Origin: Candidatus Aminicenantota bacterium
Lineage (GTDB): Bacteria; Acidobacteriota; Aminicenantia; JAMOAD01
Length of the DNA stretch: 58,591 bases
Direction: 5' to 3'
Assembly (NCBI GenBank): GCA_027031485.1
Contig: JALVQI010000242.1
Span: forward strand, 1-58,591
Of this stretch, positions 52,061-58,591 are shown in pieces (the first letter of the stretch is position 1; each line of letters starts with the position of its first letter). Under the pieces are notes generated by a model that searched no databases, had not been told where the DNA came from, and saw only the letters and a program-made list of their open reading frames with translations. The translations under genes and the position numbers were made by a program.

Positions 52061-54445
52061 TTATCTGACAATAACAGGTGTGATATAATCTTCCATTATC
52101 TTAATAGATGATGGCTTTTCTTTTAAAGTAAGTTTAAACAATTCCTTTTTTTGTTTAACAACAAGTTTTTTGATTTCCACCATTTTTTTGTAAACTAATT
52201 TAACATATAAGGGGAAAATAAAAGGTTCTGAATTTAGTTGTTTTAGTTCTATTTGAATTTTATTCCTCCGGGAACTAATTTTATAGTGTATTACAGGAAG
52301 TTCTCTTCTAAAAACCCAATCTCTGAAGAATTTGTTTAATAGAGGTTTATCTTTTGTGAATTCATAAATAAAAGTGGCTGTTGTAATGGATTTGTATCTG
52401 TTTTTTTTTAAAACTTCTCTAACTCTTGTGAAAAAGATATCCTCTCCCATCAACTCTTTTAGCATATAGAGAACAAGTGCTGATTTATTGTATATTATTG
52501 AAAAGTAAGCTTTTGGCTTTTCTTCCCAATTTCCCACTCTTTTTCCGTAAAATAAAGGTCCGTAGTTAAAGTATTTTTTTACACTTTTATTCATATCTTT
52601 GATAATTTTTCTAAAAAGTAACCGGTCTTTCATTTTTGCATATTCAAGAATGGAAAATTGAGAAAAACCCTCGGTAAACCATATATCTCTAAAACTTGCC
52701 CACGATATAATACCTCCCCACCATTGGTGGGCAATTTCATGGGTCAAAAAATCAGAAAGATCAATTGTAAATTTTACTGGTGAGGATGGATAGTAAAAAG
52801 TTTTTTTTCTTTTTGGAATTTTCAGTATTAATAGTTCCTGATAACTTGTTCCTGAAAGATCGTCGGAGTGAGTTAAAATAATGTTAATGTTTTTACAGTT
52901 TAAAGGACCAAACATTGTTTTAAGTATTTTGTATATAAAAGGAGCACTTCCAATCCCTTTTTTAACAGAATTATTTGGGATAAAATCGGAAAAGACATTA
53001 AATATCAAATTGCCCTCTTTCACCCTTTTTACAGGAACAAACTCTCCACATACGAGGGGCATCCCCTTTATTGCATCGGAAGAAAAAGTGCTTTCTCCTA
53101 TCTTTTCTCCCCCTCCAAAACATCTTAATCCTCCTGGCATTCTATAATTCAATTTGAATTTGAAGAAATCCAGACTATCTTTTAAGTAATAATTTGAATC
53201 TCTTCCAAAAAAGTAAAAAGGTTTTTTTACAAAGATAAATCTTTCATCGTAGAGTTTTTTGTCAGAGGAATAAAAATCCAACTCATCTTTTTTAACATAG
53301 TGAGCGGAGAAATTTATTTTTATTGAATCCATCGGAAACTTTGATTTGATAAACAATTTGTTCAGAGCTCTGTAATAGGAAACACTGTTATTTTTACTTG
53401 AGATATTTGTTATTTTAATAAATTTCGGTAAATTGATGGAAAGTTTATTTATTTTTTCTTTGAATATTATTGTTTCACGAGCAAAATAATCCTCAATATT
53501 TCTTGAAAACAGAATATTAAAATCAATTCCTGATATTTTACTAATGGAAGAGTCGGTCAAGATCTTAAATGTTTTTAAACTGCTATAGTCGAGAAGGATT
53601 TTATTAAAGTTTAAGCCGAAAAGTTGAGTGTCAGGATAGGTAAATCTGTTGAATTTAAATGCCATGATCTTGTTTGTTTTAAAAGGGAATATTACCAGAT
53701 TGTCATCTCTCTCGTTTAGAAGAAAAGCTCTCCTGTCGATTCCTTCTACTTTGAAACCGAATATACCATAGAATTTTTTAAGGATCTTTTTATCCAGCTT
53801 TTTATAATCTGATAGTAATGGAGATGAAGAATTTATAATGTTTTTAATTTGCTCCTTATAATAAAAGGCTGAAATAATTGTCCATTTTACTTTGAAATCT
53901 TTATAAGGTTTTTTAAACAAATGAATAAAATGCTTACGTTCCTCTCTATCTGAAGGGGCAATTCGGATTTTTATCTTTCCTTTTAAAATAATAGGATAGA
54001 ATGAAGAGGAGAGAAGATAAAGTTCGGCTTTTGTTATAGCAATTACAGAATCTCCGATCCTTATTTCTTTTTTTCTTATTATGTATTTCTTTATTTTCTC
54101 TCCTATTATGTAAAACGGGTTAATGACTTCAATATAGGTCAAATCTTTGTATTTTGACTCTTTTCCTTTCTTTAAGTTAAAGTTAATTATCTCTCCCCGA
54201 TCTTTTTTTAAAACAATTAAAGAAAAGCCATACTCTCCTCTCTCCTTAATTTTCACTATTTTATATTCCTTTAGAAATTTCAGTAATTTTTCATAAGAAT
54301 TGTCTTTAAAAAGGAGTTTTATTTCTTCATATTTTCTTTCTTTTATGAGTGTTGTTAGTGAACTACTTTTTAGAAAACAGGGTGTAAATATTATAAATAT
54401 GAAAGATAAAAGGTTCAGGAATGCAGGCTTGTAAAGATTTCTCAT
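52061..54445 (-). CDS. Exported M1-family (gluzincin) metallopeptidase-like protein
   Basis: 794 residues with a signal peptide (1-27). The zinc site is intact: HEIAH QWWGG, then 18 residues to the Glu in WFTEGFSQF (about 560-590). The GxMEN exopeptidase motif normally before it is not visible; the corresponding place reads LSGTSYQELLIL. It may thus not be a normal aminopeptidase. The N-terminal half (about 30-420) is beta-rich and not recognisable. The C-terminal domain is short. Predicted to have a leaderless transcript. Confidence 0.82.
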   Translation of the reverse strand: MRNLYKPAFLNLLSFIFIIFTPCFLKSSSLTTLIKERKYEEIKLLFKDNSYEKLLKFLKEYKIVKIKERGEYGFSLIVLKKDRGEIINFNLKKGKESKYKDLTYIEVINPFYIIGEKIKKYIIRKKEIRIGDSVIAITKAELYLLSSSFYPIILKGKIKIRIAPSDREERKHFIHLFKKPYKDFKVKWTIISAFYYKEQIKNIINSSSPLLSDYKKLDKKILKKFYGIFGFKVEGIDRRAFLLNERDDNLVIFPFKTNKIMAFKFNRFTYPDTQLFGLNFNKILLDYSSLKTFKILTDSSISKISGIDFNILFSRNIEDYFARETIIFKEKINKLSINLPKFIKITNISSKNNSVSYYRALNKLFIKSKFPMDSIKINFSAHYVKKDELDFYSSDKKLYDERFIFVKKPFYFFGRDSNYYLKDSLDFFKFKLNYRMPGGLRCFGGGEKIGESTFSSDAIKGMPLVCGEFVPVKRVKEGNLIFNVFSDFIPNNSVKKGIGSAPFIYKILKTMFGPLNCKNINIILTHSDDLSGTSYQELLILKIPKRKKTFYYPSSPVKFTIDLSDFLTHEIAHQWWGGIISWASFRDIWFTEGFSQFSILEYAKMKDRLLFRKIIKDMNKSVKKYFNYGPLFYGKRVGNWEEKPKAYFSIIYNKSALVLYMLKELMGEDIFFTRVREVLKKNRYKSITTATFIYEFTKDKPLLNKFFRDWVFRRELPVIHYKISSRRNKIQIELKQLNSEPFIFPLYVKLVYKKMVEIKKLVVKQKKELFKLTLKEKPSSIKIMEDYITPVIVR

Positions 54446-54450
54446 AAAAA

Positions 54451-54479
54451 ATTATATAGCAAAAAAAATGACATGTATA
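54451..54479 (-). promoter_or_regulatory. Leaderless promoter of the M1-like gene
   Basis: On the minus strand TATACA (54479-54474), 17-base spacer, TATAAT (54456-54451), then five T before the ATG at 54445. No ribosome binding site. Confidence 0.55.
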
Positions 54480-54492
54480 GAATTTTTTTTAT

Positions 54493-56091
54493 TTAATCTT
54501 TTTCTTTTTTTAACTGATGTTTTTTCAGAATATTTTCTAACTCTTTTTTTAGTTTTCTTATCTCTCTTTTAAGTTCAGAACTTATTCTGCTTTTGTTTGT
54601 TTCATTGAATCTCCTTATTTCTTTTTTTAATCTGTTAATTTCTCTTTTCAGTCTCTCCTGCTCTGATAATTCAAAAAATTTTTTCTTCATTTCTTTTAGT
54701 TTTTTCAGTGCCTTTGCAAAACTTTCATCACTCTTTTCCGGAAGAACAGAGACACTGTTTAATTTTCCATCTCTATAATAATCAATTTTCACCTTTTCAT
54801 TATCCTTGAGAGAATTTAATATTGCTCTTATATCCTCTATGGATTTAACAGGCTTGTTTTTAGCTCTGACTATTATATCTCCCGCTTTCAAACCTGCTTG
54901 TTCCGCCGGCGAATCTTTTTGAACCTTTGATATTAGAAGACCGAAACATTCTTTTATCTTAAATTTTTTTGCAAGAGCGGGGGTTAATTCATAAACATTT
55001 ATTCCAAGATGTCTGTTTGAAGTAAAACTAAAAATAATCTTATCAGATTTTGGGAAATTAAAAAATCTGAAATCCGGGAATCTACCTCTTAGATTAAAAC
55101 TCTCATCTTCCGGAATTTTCTCTGAATCAAAATCGTATCTTAGTGTTCCTACCTTTAGTTTTATTATTTTTGAACTTCCGTTTCTTATAATTTTAATTCT
55201 TATCCATTCCCCCGGTGTGAAATTCCTTACCATCCTTACAATATCACCATAGGCTTTTACGGGTTTTCCGTTTATTTCCTCAATTATATCACCTTTTTTC
55301 AGACCATACTTTTTGGCGGGGGTGTCTTCCAAAACTTTTTCTATGTAGACTTTTCCGTTTTTTTCGTTCAAATAAACACCGAGCCATCCTCTTTTCACTT
55401 TTCCGAATTTAATTATTTGATTTTCAACTTTTTTTACTATTTTTGCCGGAATTGCATAGCAAAGATTTTTCCCTGAAACTTCTTCACCTTTAATTATCAT
55501 TTCTTCATTTATATCCTTATAAACATAACTCGGGGAAAGTGAGAAACCTATACCACCTTTGACAATACCGATAAGTTCTCCATATTTATTTACAACGGCT
55601 CCCCCTGAAAGACCCGGTACAATGGGGGCATTGAGTAAAAGGGAATCCTCTTTCTCAGAGCTTAAAATTCCCTGGTAAATTGTCGGGAAATTTTCATATG
55701 AAACACCTATAAGTGCAATCCATTCACCTATTTCTGTATTTTCTGAAAATCTTATAGGCTTTAAATCGGAATTTTCAATTTTAAAAATTGAAAGAGAAGA
55801 AATTCTGTCTTTACCCAATAATTTTGCTCTGTATCTTTTGTTAGAGATTGTTATAATATCAAATTTTAATCCTTTCCTGGCGATCTTATATGTTGACACA
55901 ACTATATTTTTGTCTATCACCACTCCAGATGCTATGTATGTCATTCTATTATAAGCTATGATTTTAACAATGGAAGAGGATGTTTTAGTCAGGACATTTT
56001 TTGCTAAATCACTTTTATTTATCAGAGGTGTTGCCAGCATTAAAAATGTGATAACAAAAATAATAAGAATGAAAATAATTATTTTTTTCAT
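54493..56091 (-). CDS. HtrA/DegP-like protein with degraded catalytic triad and two PDZ domains
   Basis: 532 residues: N-terminal membrane anchor (about 5-24), trypsin-like domain (about 30-220), PDZ1 (about 235-325), PDZ2 (about 365-455, KECFGLLISKVQKDSPAEQAGLKAGDI) and a charged C-terminal coiled coil (about 458-530). The nucleophile Ser is kept in GLSGGAVVN. The catalytic His (TNxHV in DegP) reads STYKIA, and the Asp (SDIAL) reads SSLSI. Without His and Asp it is probably a pseudoprotease that binds peptide ligands. It overlaps the anti-sigma gene by four bases. Confidence 0.85.
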   Translation of the reverse strand: MKKIIIFILIIFVITFLMLATPLINKSDLAKNVLTKTSSSIVKIIAYNRMTYIASGVVIDKNIVVSTYKIARKGLKFDIITISNKRYRAKLLGKDRISSLSIFKIENSDLKPIRFSENTEIGEWIALIGVSYENFPTIYQGILSSEKEDSLLLNAPIVPGLSGGAVVNKYGELIGIVKGGIGFSLSPSYVYKDINEEMIIKGEEVSGKNLCYAIPAKIVKKVENQIIKFGKVKRGWLGVYLNEKNGKVYIEKVLEDTPAKKYGLKKGDIIEEINGKPVKAYGDIVRMVRNFTPGEWIRIKIIRNGSSKIIKLKVGTLRYDFDSEKIPEDESFNLRGRFPDFRFFNFPKSDKIIFSFTSNRHLGINVYELTPALAKKFKIKECFGLLISKVQKDSPAEQAGLKAGDIIVRAKNKPVKSIEDIRAILNSLKDNEKVKIDYYRDGKLNSVSVLPEKSDESFAKALKKLKEMKKKFFELSEQERLKREINRLKKEIRRFNETNKSRISSELKREIRKLKKELENILKKHQLKKEKD

Positions 56092-56414
56092 AATGGCCTC
56101 CTCTCACTCTTTTTTTTGTCTATTGATATCGTATATTTTACATTTCCGTAATTATCTCCCAGAATAATTTTGTCCGATATAGGAACTATTTCTTTTTTAG
56201 CCAGGGTAAATTTTGAATTGGATTTTGTACTGCTTATTCTTGGTAAAAAAAACGTTAAACCGAGAGCGATAATAAAAATAGATGTAAGAATAACCATGAT
56301 TACAACTCTTTTCTTTTTCTCAGTCTTAATTTTTTCTAAAACCTTATCTTCAAACTCATCGGAAAGCCTTATGTTAATCTTTGATTCTTTTATTAACTCT
56401 TCTATCTCTTTCAT
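56088..56414 (-). CDS. Probable anti-sigma factor (single-pass membrane protein)
   Basis: 108 residues. A charged cytoplasmic N-terminus (1-36), one membrane helix (about 38-58) and a periplasmic part of about 50 residues. It lacks the Cys/His of zinc-type anti-sigma domains, so recognition is based on topology and on its position after the ECF sigma gene (four-base overlap). It would hold the sigma factor at the membrane and could be released by proteolysis or by the next gene's product. Confidence 0.65.
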   Translation of the reverse strand: MKEIEELIKESKINIRLSDEFEDKVLEKIKTEKKKRVVIMVILTSIFIIALGLTFFLPRISSTKSNSKFTLAKKEIVPISDKIILGDNYGNVKYTISIDKKKSERRPL

Positions 56415-56935
56415 TTTTTCACCTCCATCATTGTTTTATATCTATCTTTTAAAAGGGATTTTCCTCTGAATATATATGATTTTATTGTTCCGATCGGTTT
56501 TTTTAGTATTTTTGAAATATTTTCAATGGTTAATCCTTCTATTTCTTTCATCAAAAGAGGGGTTTTGTATTTTTCTGGAATTTCTTTCAAAAGTTCGTTT
56601 ATCAGAATTTTATCAGAGCTTATTTCATCAAATGAAGCTTTTTTTAGATTTTTAATATCAGATAATGGAAATATTTTTTTTAACTTTCTTTTATTGTATT
56701 CTTTTCTTGCGATATTTCTTGCAATGGCAAAAATCCAACCTTTTAGGTTATCTGTTTTTAATGTTTTAGCCTTAAAGTAAACTTTCACAAAGGTTTCCTG
56801 TGTCAGCTCTTCCGCTGTTTCCCTGTTTCCCGATAAAAGATACATATACCTGAAAACCTCCTCCTTATATATATTCATTATTTTAATAAAGGCTTTTTCA
56901 TTGCCGGATTTAAACTCTTTAAGTAAATCCTCCAT
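56411..56935 (-). CDS. ECF-type RNA polymerase sigma factor
   Basis: 174 residues. Region 2 (about 8-75) with ETAEELTQETFVKVYFKA and WIFAIARNIARKEYNKRK, region 4 (about 110-165) with IPEKYKTPLLMKEIEGLTIENISKIL and GTIKSYIFRGKSLLK. It directs polymerase to a stress-type regulon. The gene starts an operon with an anti-sigma and an HtrA-like protein. The predicted promoter is ECF-like, which suggests autoregulation. No ribosome binding site is seen before the ATG. Confidence 0.92.
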   Translation of the reverse strand: MEDLLKEFKSGNEKAFIKIMNIYKEEVFRYMYLLSGNRETAEELTQETFVKVYFKAKTLKTDNLKGWIFAIARNIARKEYNKRKLKKIFPLSDIKNLKKASFDEISSDKILINELLKEIPEKYKTPLLMKEIEGLTIENISKILKKPIGTIKSYIFRGKSLLKDRYKTMMEVKK

Positions 56936-56940
56936 ATATA

Positions 56941-56970
56941 TAAGATACCCCTTATTTCAAAAAAGTTGCA
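56941..56970 (-). promoter_or_regulatory. ECF-like promoter upstream of the sigma gene
   Basis: On the minus strand GCAACTT (56969-56963), 16-base spacer, ATCTTA (56946-56941), then five bases to the ATG at 56935. The AAC/TCT elements resemble ECF-type promoters. TTGCAA-18-TATCTT is an alternative sigma-70 reading. Both predict a leaderless mRNA. Confidence 0.4.
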
Positions 56971-56977
56971 AAAAAAA

Positions 56978-57433
56978 TTAGGATTCTAATTTTAAAAGGA
57001 ATTTTTTTATCCAAATCCCACCGGTGAAACCTCCGGGACCTGTGGAAGACACAATTCTATGGCAGGGTATTATAACGGGCAAAGGGTTTTTACCAAGTGC
57101 ATTTCCGACTGCTCTGCAGGCTTTGGGCCTCTTTATTCTCTCGGCAATTTCTTTATAGGTTGCTGTTTTACCAAATTTTATTTTTTTTGTCTCCTCTAAA
57201 ACACTCTTTTCAAAATCTGTTAAAGTATCCGGAAGAATATATTCTATTTCGGAGAGTGGTTTTCTTTTAAAAAAATAGGTCTTAAAGATTTCATTAAAAT
57301 GCGGGTTTTCTTCCCTTTTCAAGCCTTCCACAATTTTTTTTGAAAAAGAGGCTCTCACTATTTTTAATTCATCATTATATATATAATAATAAGTCAGATT
57401 TGAATTAACAGTGATTAAATCATAAAATTTCAT
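56978..57433 (-). CDS. ogt: O6-alkylguanine-DNA alkyltransferase (Ogt/MGMT)
   Basis: 151 residues. The acceptor cysteine lies in PVIIPCHRIVSSTG (about residue 120), and the helix-turn-helix YKEIAERIKRPKACRAVGNALGKNP binds DNA. It removes alkyl groups from guanine in a single-use reaction. The N-terminal domain is short and degenerate. It overlaps the nuclease gene (TAATG). Confidence 0.93.
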   Translation of the reverse strand: MKFYDLITVNSNLTYYYIYNDELKIVRASFSKKIVEGLKREENPHFNEIFKTYFFKRKPLSEIEYILPDTLTDFEKSVLEETKKIKFGKTATYKEIAERIKRPKACRAVGNALGKNPLPVIIPCHRIVSSTGPGGFTGGIWIKKFLLKLES

Positions 57434-57912
57434 TACATCTTGTATTTTCCAAGCTCTTCCGGTGTTAACTCCTCAAGCCATTTTTTTAAATCATCCACAT
57501 TATCAATTGAAAGATTTTCTATCTTTTTTAAGAGTGTTTCTTCCGCCAGAATAATGGAATTAAACCTTAAAGCCAAGGCAATGGAGTCAGAAGGTCTTGC
57601 ATCTATTATTAACTCCTTATCACTATCAATATTTCTCAAATATATTTTGGCATAGTATGTATTGTTTTTCAGCTCGTTGATTATTACCTTGGATATTTTA
57701 AATCCTGTTTTGGTGAGGATAGTGTAAAAAAGATCGTATGTTTGAGGTCTCGGGATTTTTATACCTTCAAGAGCTATTGCTATTCCGTTTGCTTCGGCAA
57801 ACCCGATCCATATAGGTAAGATTCTATCCCCTCCCTTTTCCTTTAATACCACGACAGGCATTTTTGCAACAGGGTCAATTATCAGATTCTCAACAACTAC
57901 TTCTATTTCCAT
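57433..57912 (-). CDS. Bifunctional nuclease family protein (DUF151)
   Basis: 159 residues. The BFN/DUF151 core spans residues 1-135 with MPVVVLKEKGGDRILPIWIGFAEANGIA and IDARPSDSIALALRF, which are family hallmarks. Members can cleave single-stranded DNA or RNA, and are linked to redox or metabolic regulation, but the role here is unknown. Its stop overlaps the ogt start. Confidence 0.9.
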   Translation of the reverse strand: MEIEVVVENLIIDPVAKMPVVVLKEKGGDRILPIWIGFAEANGIAIALEGIKIPRPQTYDLFYTILTKTGFKISKVIINELKNNTYYAKIYLRNIDSDKELIIDARPSDSIALALRFNSIILAEETLLKKIENLSIDNVDDLKKWLEELTPEELGKYKM

Positions 57913-57958
57913 TCTCTTTCTCCTTTACCTCTAAAATATATGTTTTTTTTGTGAAAAG

Positions 57959-58180
57959 TCAAGACTTTTTCCTGGTCTGCTTTTTAAAATATTCACTTTC
58001 CTCTATCAGCTCATTTATGAGCTCCTTAACTTTCCAATTCATAGATGTCTCTGTGGTTGTTGCTAAAATTGTTTCTTTGTATTTCGGAAAATTTTTTTTC
58101 AGTATTTTGATTAAGGTTTCTAACTCTTCTCCTGTAAATCCATGAAAAATTATTACTTTTTCATTTGTTTTTTCTTTCAT
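57959..58180 (-). CDS. DUF3783 family small protein
   Basis: 73 residues. The fold is a short alpha/beta domain, with VIIFHGFTGEELETLIKILKK and ETSMNWKVKELINELIEE matching DUF3783. No known function. It starts one base after the stop of the next membrane protein gene and lies 46 bases before the BFN gene. Confidence 0.75.
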   Translation of the reverse strand: MKEKTNEKVIIFHGFTGEELETLIKILKKNFPKYKETILATTTETSMNWKVKELINELIEESEYFKKQTRKKS

Positions 58181-58181
58181 T

Positions 58182-58591
58182 TTATTTCCCCGCTATTGTT
58201 TCTATGTAAAGTGAAATGAAAAATATAAATGTCAATATGAAAATTATTATTGAAAGGTAGGGGTTTTTTAACAATTCTTCAGGTTCTTCAAGCTCTCCCC
58301 GTTTTTTATTTACAATATATGTCATCCACCCTAAAAATATAGCGAAAGGAAAAGAGAATACAGTAAAAGTAATGATCTTATATTCAATTGAGAAAAGAAA
58401 GATAAGAGCAAATGACATAAACCCTGTAAAGACCATAAAATAAAACAAAACCTTTTCTGAAACATTCTTAAGGGAGGGTCGATAAGCCTGAGAACTCTCT
58501 TCCCCAAGAAATCTTTTTTCCGCTATTCTCTTGCCAATCATTAAAAACATTCCGAAAAACCACCACCAGATCAGAAGAAGATACGGAGGAA
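58182..58591 (-). CDS. Membrane protein, 5' part outside the window
   Basis: The frame extends past an internal ATG at 58550: the codons upstream read PPYLLLIWWWFFG without a stop to the window edge, adding a hydrophobic segment. So 58550 is probably not the start. The visible 136 residues contain about four membrane helices and a charged loop. No motif recognised. Incomplete. Confidence 0.6.
   Translation of the reverse strand, partial: PPYLLLIWWWFFGMFLMIGKRIAEKRFLGEESSQAYRPSLKNVSEKVLFYFMVFTGFMSFALIFLFSIEYKIITFTVFSFPFAIFLGWMTYIVNKKRGELEEPEELLKNPYLSIIIFILTFIFFISLYIETIAGK

Overview
The window is AT-rich DNA, densely packed with genes, from a Gram-negative (two-membrane) bacterium. Evidence for a diderm: an LPS-export permease gene (lptF and lptG joined in one frame), lipoprotein signal peptides, exported M48, M1 and HtrA-like proteins, and a WcaJ/WbaP-type sugar transferase. 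Sigma-54 control, c-di-GMP enzymes and a chemoreceptor suggest a free-living, environmentally responsive cell. The single-frame LptF-LptG fusion and the DUF5107/TPR protein fit an uncultured Acidobacteriota/Aminicenantes-like lineage, but no rRNA or ribosomal marker is present, so this placement is weak. UGA is a stop codon here (several ATGA overlaps).

Layout. 1-4.7 kb: a possible mobile-element edge, an ABC ATPase coupled to an FAD amine oxidase, an orphan helical protein, rsmI and a Nudix hydrolase. 4.7-5.64 kb: a previously hidden, decayed GH18 (chitinase-like) gene. 5.7-13.3 kb: one long minus-strand array (M19 dipeptidase, GT4, sugar transferase, TPR, accB, accC, accD, accA) that appears to be a single operon with a good promoter at its head. 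13.4-25.4 kb: membrane and pentapeptide proteins, an iron alcohol dehydrogenase, a diguanylate cyclase, a 1045-residue DUF5107/TPR protein, a frameshifted membrane protein, a chemoreceptor and an M48 lipoprotein protease. 25.5-34.2 kb: mtnP-like, PfkB kinase, LptF-LptG fusion, SpoIIE-type phosphatase and TPR genes in one operon, preceded by pepD. 34.2-34.6 kb: repeat-rich spacer. 34.6-39.2 kb: hydantoinase/oxoprolinase genes hyuA and hyuB, overlapping a metal-site-deficient Nramp-family transporter. 39.4-45.2 kb: RodZ-like, HEAT-like, NlpC/P60, LOG-like, truA, UbiA and a second diguanylate cyclase. 45.2-48.7 kb: a sigma-54 activator divergent from a NifX/orange-protein-like operon whose products carry Gly/Arg/Phe-rich repeats. 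48.7-52.1 kb: probable glucosylglycerate (compatible solute) genes. 52.1-58.6 kb: M1-like protein, an ECF sigma / anti-sigma / HtrA pseudoprotease operon, an O6-alkylguanine-DNA alkyltransferase (ogt/MGMT-like), a bifunctional nuclease, DUF3783 and a truncated membrane protein.

Most noteworthy: (1) the sigma-54-linked NifX-like operon with RGG/FGRG low-complexity tails; (2) an ECF sigma operon whose HtrA member has lost His and Asp of the triad; (3) the hyuA-hyuB-Nramp coupling, which suggests an organic-substrate transporter; (4) a recurring leaderless promoter design with the -10 hexamer five or six bases before the ATG; (5) the LptF-LptG fusion in one operon with a PP2C phosphatase. No rRNA, tRNA or CRISPR array was recognised.
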